DNA of 5,290 bases from an uncultured Lachnospiraceae bacterium. GTDB taxonomy: Bacteria > Bacillota_A > Clostridia > TANB77 > CAG-508. Below are positions 1 through 5,290 of this stretch, piece after piece. The DNA lies in assembly GCA_947165105.1 (NCBI GenBank), contig CAMUZC010000109.1, positions 1-5,290 on the forward strand, written 5' to 3'. Position 1 is the stretch's first letter, and the number at the start of each line of letters is the position of its first letter. The notes beneath the pieces were generated by a model. The model saw nothing but the letters and a program-made list of their open reading frames with translations, did not search any database and was not told the origin of the DNA. The position numbers and the translations under genes are program-made.

Positions 1-45
1 CCAATCCCCAATCCCCAATCCCCAATCCCCAATCCCCAATCCCCA
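1..45. repeat. Telomeric repeat tract, (CCCCAAT)n, left chromosome end
   Basis: The tract starts inside a unit (CCAAT, 1-5), continues with five complete CCCCAAT units (6-40) and ends with CCCCA (41-45), where it passes directly into A/T-only DNA. The C-rich strand reads 5'->3' from the very first base, which is the orientation of a left telomere; the G strand would be ATTGGGG. Ciliate telomeres are short tandem C/G-rich repeats of this kind: C4A2 in oligohymenophoreans and C4A4 in hypotrichs and Euplotes. The 7-base unit with an added T differs from both. I recall it as compatible with litostome/rumen ciliates, but only from memory. The true telomere is probably longer than the part captured here. 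Confidence 0.9.
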
Positions 46-324
46 TTATAATATTTTTAATTAATAAATAATTTAAATAAATATTAAAAAAATATTAATA
101 AATAAATATAAATTTATTAATATTAAATTATTTAAATAATAATTTATTTAGTTATTAAATTTAACACAAATAAAATTATCTAAAAGAATGAATACCTGTT
201 AATAATAATTGAAAACGTTTTTGTAAATAATTATTATTTCAAATGAAATAATTAGTTAATATATATCATAATAAAAGTCATAATTAATAATAATCATAAA
301 AATAAAATTAAGATAATTTAAAAC
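46..324. other. AT-rich subtelomeric spacer and 3' flank of the gene
   Basis: This stretch holds no gene. From position 45 to 150 there is not one G or C, and the rest contains only scattered ones. It lies between the telomere and the TAA stop of the only gene, which is transcribed toward this telomere, so it must contain the 3' UTR and the transcription end. No convincing polyadenylation signal stands out, because AATAAA-like words arise easily in such DNA. A short perfect inverted repeat is present at 233-252. Such short AT-rich subtelomeric spacers are typical of ciliate gene-sized macronuclear chromosomes. Confidence 0.7.
233..252. repeat. Short inverted repeat with 9-bp arms in the 3' flank
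   Basis: The arms ATTATTTCA (233-241) and TGAAATAAT (244-252) are perfect reverse complements separated by AA. It lies about 70 bp downstream of the stop codon in the direction of transcription. It could form a small weak hairpin in the 3' UTR or mark a processing site, but AT-rich DNA produces such palindromes by chance and I give it no function. Confidence 0.3.
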
Positions 325-3300
325 TTAATTAAATCCTGATTTATAAGATTGTCTTACTTCTCTTGTGTTTTTTAAATAACTTTCACTTGTTGAATTGCTC
401 ATTTCTTTATTTCCAAATTTACCTGAATATCCACCAAGATTATTATGTTTTGCAGTAAATTCAGTATTTTCATTTGACATACTGAATTTACTTTGTCTAT
501 TTTTTTCAGGACTTAAGAAATTTTTTAATTTTGATGCGGTAGCGGAATATCTCATAGGGGGATCAAACATCGAACTAGATAATTCACCATTATCAATTTG
601 CTTCCAGAATTTTTCACAAACTTGTTTAGTAGTAAGGAATTGAAGTTTGAAATATGCCATTCCTCTTCTGTCAGAAGAAGGACCAACTGAACTATATCTA
701 TTATTTTGATTAGTTCTTGTTCTTTGAGATGAATCTTTTTTATTTTCTTCTGATGATGGAGATAATTGATATCTATTATTTAAAGCTTGGCCAGCTCTGG
801 CGTTGTCCCCATAAGTTATATTTCTATCTTTTTGATATGAATAAGAAGGAGTTTTAACTGATTTAAATTGTAAAGTATTGAATTTGTCCCTTTGACCTCT
901 ACCGGAAGTGTATTTATCTAAGTTTATATTAATAGCTCTACTTTTATCAGTAATGCCTTTATATGATTTTTTAGGATTATATTCATAAATATCTGATTCT
1001 GATATATTTGGTGTTTTATATTTTTCTTTTTTACCAGTTTGTGATTGATATTGAACGTTTGTTCCAGTAATACTTGATTTCTTTGGTTTTATTAATTGGA
1101 TTTTTTGAGCAGTTTTACTTAATGGATAATATTCATATATTTCAGGTACATTAGATTTATCATTTGGCTTCGCTTTTTGAGCAGTTGAAGGTTGTTTTTG
1201 TAAATATTTAGATAAATCAATTTTAACAGTATCAGAAGGCTTTCTACCATCTTGTGAAATTTTAGATTTAGGAGTTTGTTGATATCCAGTGTGTCGTCTT
1301 CTATCAGGCCCAGCAGGTTTTTTAGGTGCAGATGAGGCTCTTTGTCCCGGCGCAATATATTTTTTTGTATCTTGGGTAATATTACTAATTTTATCTCCAT
1401 ATGGTTTTTTGTCTCCAAATAAGAATTTATTTGAACCTTCTACGCTCTTGTTCATTCTACCATATTTAGATCTTGTAGCAGCAGTATTTAATTGAGATGA
1501 ACCTGAAGTATAAGTACCAACATTATCTTTATATGTTCCTTGTTGTGATTGAGTTCTAGAAGATATATCATAATGTTGATAATCTGGTTTAATTCCATAT
1601 TGTTTATTTTTTTGATAAGATGTACTTGTTTGAGCTTGTGATAAATAATTTGAAGTTGGATATCTTTTAATTCCTCTTTCATATGAACTTATTTCTTTTT
1701 TACCTGATACAGGATATTTATATGATGGTTTTGTGGTGTCTATAGATTGCATTTTATCTAATCCGGCATATTGTCTTATATGTTGAGTCGATGAAATTTT
1801 TTGTTCTTGTGGTTTTTGATATTTTTGGTATTGATTTGGTTGTATTCTTAAAGAAGTTTTATCTTGAGGTTTTTGAGTGGGATATTTATCATATAAACTG
1901 AATGATGATATTCCTTGAGTTCCTTGCTTTTGACCATATTGTTTTGAGGTGGTTTGATATTTTTTAAGTGCAAATTCAGTTTTTGTTTTTATAAATGTAT
2001 CGAATCTGTCTTTATTTTTGCTTTGGTCATATTCATCTGTTTCAATATATTTCAATTTATTTTTTTCGAACCCGACTTTTAATCTACTGGTATTAGTTAA
2101 CGGTCTTCCTTGACTATCATAACTAATCTTTCTCTTTTTCTTACTACTAAGAACTCGATCATGTTTTCTTGAAGTTGGTTTTCTCTCTATTTTTTCCTTC
2201 TTCTTTCCTTCAACACTCACTTCTAATCTTGAGTAATTATCAAGCCTTTCTCTGGGTGGTTTCTTTTTTTCTGTACTAACATTCAATCTTGCTGTATTAG
2301 TTAATGGTTTTCCATCTTTATCATAACTAATCTTTCTCTTTTTCTTACTACTAAGAACTCTTTCATGTTTTCTTGATGTTGGTTTTCTCTCTATTTTTTC
2401 TTTTTTCTTTCCTTCTACACTTACTTCTAATCTTGAATAATTAACTAGTCTTTCTCTTGGTGGTTTCTTCTTTTCAGTACTAACATTCAATCTTGCTGTA
2501 TTAGTTAATGGTTTTCCATCTTTATCATAACTTATCTTTCTCTTTTTCTTACTACTATGAATTCTATCATGTTTTCTTGAACCTGGCTTTCTTTCTAATC
2601 TTGGTTTCTTCTTTCCTTCTACACTTATATCTAATTTACTGAGATTATCTAATCTTTCTCTTGGTGGTTTCTTCTTTTCAGTACTAACATTCAATCTTGC
2701 TGTATTAGTTAATGGTTTTCCATCTTTATCATAACTTATCTTTCTCTTTTTCTTACTACTATGAATTCTATCATGTTTTCTTGAACCTGGCTTTCTTTCT
2801 ACTCTTTCTTTCTTTTTCTTTTCTGCACTTATTTCTAATCTTCCAATATTATCTAATCTTTCTCTCTTTTCTTTCTTTTTCTCAGTACTTACATTCAATC
2901 TAGCAGTATTTTTTAATGGTTTTCCATCTTTATCATAACTTAATTTTCTTTTTTTACTACTGCATAACCTTTCATGAGTTCTTGAACCTGGTTTTCTTTC
3001 TACTTTTTCTTTCTTTTTCTTTTCCACACTTACTTCCAATCTTCCAAGATTTTCTGGTCTATCATCTGATCTTCTTTCTTGTATAGTATATTGTCCTGGT
3101 TTACCAACTTGTGTTTTTTTAGTTAGTTTTTGTAAATCATACGTAGTTTGTTGTTTTCTAAATTCTTTTGGTTTCTCTTTTTTATCAGTGAAATCGAATT
3201 TTTTGACTAAACTTGGTTTTTGTTGTTGTTTATATTTATCTTCAATTTTAGAAATTCCTTTTAATTTTTGATCAGTATAACTTTGATATTTAGTATATTT

Positions 3301-5166
3301 AGAATAATCAATTTGTGGCTTGGTTTGACCAGAAGTAGCATAAGTTGTTTGTTTTGAAGTTTTATCATATAATCCTTGCTTAGAATGGTCTTTAGGCTTA
3401 GAGGTATAATAAGGACTTGGTTTTATTTGTTGTTGAGTTGTTCTACTAGTATATGATGTTTTGAGTAATTTTTGTTGGGATAGTGATTGCCCTTGGGGTT
3501 GTTTTTTTAGGTATGATATTTCATGGGTTTGTTGAGGTGTTTGTTGTAGTTTTGTTCTTGAATATGTTGATATGGCTTGGAGTGTTTGTTGTGGCTTAGT
3601 TTTTTTATAGTCTGTCTTATTAAATGTGAATGGTTCTGTTTTTTGTTTTGTTATATCATATTTTTTATCTATTTGTAGTTTCTTTTCAGTCTTTATTTGT
3701 TTACTAACGGTTGTATCATTATCTTTTTTAGGTCCTAATTTAGCACTTTCAGTCCTTACAAAGTCAGAAGAACCTTTTCTTTGGAATGTAGGTCTATTAT
3801 TTTGGTCCATACTTACTTCTAATCTTGAGAAATTATCAATTCTTTCTCTTGGTGGTTTCTTCTTTTCAGTACTAACATTCAATCTTGCTGTATTAGTTAA
3901 TGGTTTTCCATCTTTATCATAACTTAATTTTCTTTTTTTACTACTATATAATTTTTCATAGGTTCTTGAACCTGGTTCTCTTTCTTCTTTTTCTTTTTTC
4001 TTCTTTTCTACACTAATTTCAAGTCTTCCAAGATTTGCTGGTCTGTCAACATCTGATGATCTTTTTACATATAAATTATCTTTCTGATCAGAATAAGTAC
4101 CTTTTTGTCCGTATTTAAACTCTTGTAAACTTTTTTTACTTGTAGTATAACCAGTACCATAACTACTTTTTAACTCAAATGGTTTAGGAGAAACTTTTTT
4201 ATCTCCTTGATCAATAGTACCTCTTGTATATTGTTTTTTATCTGATTGTATTTGATATTTACTTTGAATTCCTTGATTTTTAAATATATCATAACTTTTA
4301 TCTTTAGCGCCTTTTCCACTAGCTGAGATATTTTTGTCAAATTTAGGTTTTTGGTATTGACTTGAAGTATATTCTGTTTCTAAATTTCCTTTTTGGAAAT
4401 CTTTTGGTGATTTGTCTCCGGTAAAGCTTATTTCAATTCTTTTATTTTTGTCAGCCGTACCATAAGTACCATATGATCCTCTTTGTTCGTTAATATTTGT
4501 ACTTTCTGTTTGAGTATTGAAAGTTTTGTAAGTATCTGAAGCAGTTTTTAGACTTTTAATTAATTTTTCTGCAGTTCCTTTATTATCAGAATATTGGTAT
4601 TGTTTTCCAGCTAGATATCCTGTTTTTACTTCATATAGCTTTCCTTGGTTATATAAAGCAGCTTTTTTTAATTCCTTATTTTTTTCATTTTCCTCGAATT
4701 GCTTATAATTTTGTGTTCTTAAATCAACAGCACCAGCATTCCTTTTAACTCCATTGGATAAGAGCCATTCTTTATTTTTTTGTTTTTTTACACCTGATTG
4801 CATTTGCTTTTTCTTGAAATTTTGGAACCTGCCAAAGTCCCAGGCTATTTCATTGTCATTTACAAATTTTATAAATTCATTTGAGAATTGAGTCGAACTT
4901 TGTAATAATGAATCACCTTTTTCAAAATCGTCTCCTTCTAATTCTATACGTCTGTTCCAATCTTTGTTGAATCTGAGGTCAAAATCTACATTTTTATTCC
5001 TAAGTACCCCACGCCAATAGCCTTTTTCGTGATTTTTGTATCCTTGGCTAAAACAGTACAAATTATAATCATTTTCAGATGATTCAGTAGAATTTAGTGA
5101 AGATTGAGAGTAACGGAAATTCGGGTTTGTTTGCATTGTAAGTAATGATTTTGTCTTATCGGTCAT
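325..5166 (-). CDS. Giant Lys/Gln/Tyr-rich repeat protein of unknown function (1613 aa)
   Basis: I do not recognise this protein. The start is the first ATG (5164-5166) after an in-frame TAA at 5191-5193, with an A-rich context (CAAAAATG); the stop is TAA at 325-327. There is no signal peptide or membrane segment. Visible parts in order: residues about 35-135, rich in aromatics, with W51, W70, W109 and W134, probably folded; a basic low-complexity stretch; one 67-residue repeat plus a partial copy (375-454); a Q/Y/T/K-rich stretch (about 500-700); five tandem repeats (703-1041); a second Q/Y/S-rich stretch (about 1042-1310); a duplicated I-Y-E-Y-x-P / I-x-L-x-K-Y pair (1315-1419); and an aromatic C-terminal segment (about 1500-1550, with C1517 and W1521). 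Only three cysteines occur (38, 735, 1517). The frame runs 4.8 kb without needing an intron, and its roughly 115 glutamines use CAA/CAG only. Composition suggests a basic, mostly disordered scaffold, possibly cytoskeletal or nucleic-acid binding; this is inference. Confidence 0.93.
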   Translation of the reverse strand: MTDKTKSLLTMQTNPNFRYSQSSLNSTESSENDYNLYCFSQGYKNHEKGYWRGVLRNKNVDFDLRFNKDWNRRIELEGDDFEKGDSLLQSSTQFSNEFIKFVNDNEIAWDFGRFQNFKKKQMQSGVKKQKNKEWLLSNGVKRNAGAVDLRTQNYKQFEENEKNKELKKAALYNQGKLYEVKTGYLAGKQYQYSDNKGTAEKLIKSLKTASDTYKTFNTQTESTNINEQRGSYGTYGTADKNKRIEISFTGDKSPKDFQKGNLETEYTSSQYQKPKFDKNISASGKGAKDKSYDIFKNQGIQSKYQIQSDKKQYTRGTIDQGDKKVSPKPFELKSSYGTGYTTSKKSLQEFKYGQKGTYSDQKDNLYVKRSSDVDRPANLGRLEISVEKKKKEKEEREPGSRTYEKLYSSKKRKLSYDKDGKPLTNTARLNVSTEKKKPPRERIDNFSRLEVSMDQNNRPTFQRKGSSDFVRTESAKLGPKKDNDTTVSKQIKTEKKLQIDKKYDITKQKTEPFTFNKTDYKKTKPQQTLQAISTYSRTKLQQTPQQTHEISYLKKQPQGQSLSQQKLLKTSYTSRTTQQQIKPSPYYTSKPKDHSKQGLYDKTSKQTTYATSGQTKPQIDYSKYTKYQSYTDQKLKGISKIEDKYKQQQKPSLVKKFDFTDKKEKPKEFRKQQTTYDLQKLTKKTQVGKPGQYTIQERRSDDRPENLGRLEVSVEKKKKEKVERKPGSRTHERLCSSKKRKLSYDKDGKPLKNTARLNVSTEKKKEKRERLDNIGRLEISAEKKKKERVERKPGSRKHDRIHSSKKKRKISYDKDGKPLTNTARLNVSTEKKKPPRERLDNLSKLDISVEGKKKPRLERKPGSRKHDRIHSSKKKRKISYDKDGKPLTNTARLNVSTEKKKPPRERLVNYSRLEVSVEGKKKEKIERKPTSRKHERVLSSKKKRKISYDKDGKPLTNTARLNVSTEKKKPPRERLDNYSRLEVSVEGKKKEKIERKPTSRKHDRVLSSKKKRKISYDSQGRPLTNTSRLKVGFEKNKLKYIETDEYDQSKNKDRFDTFIKTKTEFALKKYQTTSKQYGQKQGTQGISSFSLYDKYPTQKPQDKTSLRIQPNQYQKYQKPQEQKISSTQHIRQYAGLDKMQSIDTTKPSYKYPVSGKKEISSYERGIKRYPTSNYLSQAQTSTSYQKNKQYGIKPDYQHYDISSRTQSQQGTYKDNVGTYTSGSSQLNTAATRSKYGRMNKSVEGSNKFLFGDKKPYGDKISNITQDTKKYIAPGQRASSAPKKPAGPDRRRHTGYQQTPKSKISQDGRKPSDTVKIDLSKYLQKQPSTAQKAKPNDKSNVPEIYEYYPLSKTAQKIQLIKPKKSSITGTNVQYQSQTGKKEKYKTPNISESDIYEYNPKKSYKGITDKSRAININLDKYTSGRGQRDKFNTLQFKSVKTPSYSYQKDRNITYGDNARAGQALNNRYQLSPSSEENKKDSSQRTRTNQNNRYSSVGPSSDRRGMAYFKLQFLTTKQVCEKFWKQIDNGELSSSMFDPPMRYSATASKLKNFLSPEKNRQSKFSMSNENTEFTAKHNNLGGYSGKFGNKEMSNSTSESYLKNTREVRQSYKSGFN
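910..993 (-). repeat. C-terminal duplicated motif pair, copy 2 (residues 1392-1419)
   Basis: This segment encodes D-I-Y-E-Y-N-P (1392-1398), a short basic linker, and I-N-I-N-L-D-K-Y (1412-1419). It mirrors the motif pair at residues 1315-1348, with the two motifs in the opposite order. The spacing between the two Y-E-Y motifs is 50 residues. Divergence at DNA level is high, so this duplication is older than the 68-residue array, or the motifs arose by convergence. Confidence 0.5.
1123..1224 (-). repeat. C-terminal duplicated motif pair, copy 1 (residues 1315-1348)
   Basis: This segment encodes K-I-D-L-S-K-Y-L (1315-1322), a K/Q/P-rich linker, and E-I-Y-E-Y-Y-P (1342-1348). Related motifs recur at residues 1392-1419 in reversed order, namely D-I-Y-E-Y-N-P followed by I-N-L-D-K-Y. 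These short hydrophobic/aromatic islands in charged, low-complexity surroundings look like linear binding motifs. Function unknown. Confidence 0.55.
2449..2597 (-). repeat. 149-bp exact direct repeat, copy 1 (partner 2653-2801)
   Basis: By direct reading these 149 bases are identical to 2653-2801, at an offset of exactly 204 bp. The block covers the end of one unit and most of the next, including the K-K-K-R-K-I-S-Y-D and R-L-N-V-S-T-E parts. Identity ends at third-position and amino-acid changes within the Lys/Glu run. Exact identity including silent positions means very recent duplication or gene conversion. Confidence 0.9.
2653..2801 (-). repeat. 149-bp exact direct repeat, copy 2 (partner 2449-2597)
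   Basis: This is the second member of the perfect 204-bp-offset pair. It belongs to the same coding array and encodes the same residues as its partner. Because the pair is longer than a typical short read, this part of the array is the most likely place for unit-number errors in an assembly. Confidence 0.9.
3805..4044 (-). repeat. Detached copy of the 68-aa repeat plus a partial second copy
   Basis: Residues 375-441 form one full unit (4044-3844, 67 aa) and residues 442-454 (3843-3805) start a second one, R-I-D-N-F-S-R-L-E-V-S-M-D, which then breaks off. It lies about 250 residues N-terminal to the main array. Like the first unit of that array, it has the shorter K-K-R-K-L-S-Y-D form, and both are preceded by R-S-(S)-D-x-D-R-P or R-S-D-D-R-P. 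The shared flank suggests that a segment was duplicated before the main array expanded. Its second half (3841-3926) is base-for-base identical to 2449-2534 in the main array. Confidence 0.92.
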
Positions 5167-5290
5167 TTTTGGATTTTTTATAATTAAAAATTAATTTATT
5201 TATTTATACAAAATCATTCAGGTAGTATAGTTTATCAAAAATTAATTAATCTTATTAATTAAATTTTATTTAAATTAAAATTAATTATAT
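5167..5290 (-). promoter_or_regulatory. AT-rich 5' flank with TATAAATA element
   Basis: This 124-bp flank lies upstream of the only gene. On the minus strand the word TATAAATA (5201-5208) sits 35 bp upstream of the ATG. It is preceded by a short stretch containing several G/C bases (about 5213-5236) and followed by A/T-rich sequence up to the start. A TATA-box role would imply a very short 5' UTR, which is common in ciliates, but in DNA this AT-rich the word may be accidental. From 5252 to 5290 there is no G or C, like the DNA next to the left telomere, hinting that the right chromosome end is near. Confidence 0.35.

Larger units (their letters stand above)
2044..3060 (-). repeat. Tandem array of five coding repeats, 204-bp (68-aa) period
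   Basis: Residues 703-1041 consist of five units: 3060-2860 (67 aa), 2859-2656, 2655-2452, 2451-2248 and 2247-2044 (68 aa each). Each has the order [RL]-x-N-x-[GS]-R-L-E-[VI]-S-V-E, a Lys/Glu run, E-R-K-P-[GT]-S-R-x-H-[ED]-R, S-S-K-K-(K)-R-K-[IL]-S-Y-D, D-G-K-P-L-T-N-T-A, R-L-N-V-S-T-E, then K-K-K-P-P-R-E. The first unit lacks one Lys in the basic cluster, which explains its 67 residues. The last unit decays: S-Q-G-R replaces K-D-G-K, and its final motif becomes R-L-K-V-G-F-E. Similarity holds at DNA level, so the array expanded recently. I know no named domain with this pattern. High charge and Pro/Gly content argue for an extended, disordered binding array rather than a folded solenoid. Confidence 0.95.

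Noticed and set aside
395..643. Plus-strand open frame of 82 codons
   Set aside because: It lies antisense inside the C-terminal coding part of the long gene; its Leu/Phe/Ser-rich product is what the complement of Lys/Glu/Arg codons gives.
1119..1418. Minus-strand open frame of 99 codons in another frame
   Set aside because: It overlaps the long frame entirely, is Leu/Ile/Asn/Lys-rich and has no recognisable features; a shadow.
1289..1495. Plus-strand open frame of 68 codons with a hydrophobic look
   Set aside because: It is antisense to the long gene with no start context or motif support.
1488..1682. Minus-strand open frame of 64 codons in another frame
   Set aside because: It is fully inside the long gene and shows only low-complexity Ile/Leu/Gln sequence.
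2857..2883. Pure polypyrimidine runs (also 3003-3025) as possible triplex-forming elements
   Set aside because: They follow directly from AAA/AAG/GAA/AGA codons of the Lys/Glu/Arg runs on the other strand; no independent signal.
2712..2903. Plus-strand open frame resembling a membrane protein
   Set aside because: The Phe/Leu/Ser-rich product is the antisense of the Lys/Glu-rich repeat array; transmembrane look is an artefact of composition.
2044..3060. CRISPR-like or minisatellite non-coding array
   Set aside because: Units are 204/201 bp, always multiples of three, keep the frame, and show codon-level divergence; this is a coding repeat.
3626..3922. Plus-strand open frame of 98 codons with apparent membrane segments
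   Set aside because: Same reason: antisense of Lys-rich coding sequence, ending inside the detached repeat.
325..5166. Assignment to tau/MAP, Sfi1, epiplasmin or linker-histone families
   Set aside because: Only basic composition and repetition are shared; none of the defining motifs of these families could be seen.
325..5166. Short ciliate introns inside the gene
   Set aside because: The frame is open throughout and the repeat periodicity is undisturbed, so no intron is required by the sequence.

Overview
The window looks like one end, and perhaps nearly the whole, of a small ciliate macronuclear chromosome. It opens with about six tandem copies of CCCCAAT (positions 1-45), oriented with the C-rich strand running 5'->3' inward, as expected at the left end of a linear telomere-capped molecule. 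The repeat is close to but different from the C4A2 telomere of Tetrahymena and Paramecium relatives and the C4A4 telomere of spirotrichs. From memory, a CCCCAAT-type repeat fits rumen (litostome) ciliates; this was not checked. Very AT-rich flanks, a single intronless gene and ordinary TAA/TAG usage fit such a genome.

Layout from left to right: telomere (1-45); a 106-bp stretch with no G or C (45-150) inside an AT-rich subtelomeric/3' flanking segment (46-324); one very long minus-strand open frame of 1613 codons (5166 down to 325, TAA stop), which takes up over 90% of the window; and a short AT-rich 5' flank (5167-5290) with a TATAAATA element 35 bp upstream of the ATG. The last 39 bases are again pure A/T, as on the telomeric side. 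No telomere is present at position 5290, so the right end is either just beyond the window or was not captured.

The encoded protein is not one I recognise. It is Lys/Gln/Tyr/Ser-rich and probably mostly disordered. A tryptophan-containing, possibly folded N-terminal segment (about residues 35-135) and a short aromatic C-terminal segment (about 1500-1550) flank some 1385 residues without any Trp. Inside lies a striking array of 68-residue repeats (residues 703-1041, five units) plus a separate copy at 375-454. Each unit carries two R-L-x-V-S-x-E motifs, a basic K-K-(K)-R-K cluster followed by I/L-S-Y-D, and D-G-K/R-P-L. At DNA level the units are 204 bp (201 bp in two of them) and partly identical, showing recent unequal exchange or gene conversion. 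A second, smaller duplicated pair (I-Y-E-Y-x-P with I-x-L-x-K-Y) lies near residues 1315-1419. A structural, microtubule- or chromatin-binding scaffold is conceivable from composition, but this is inference only.
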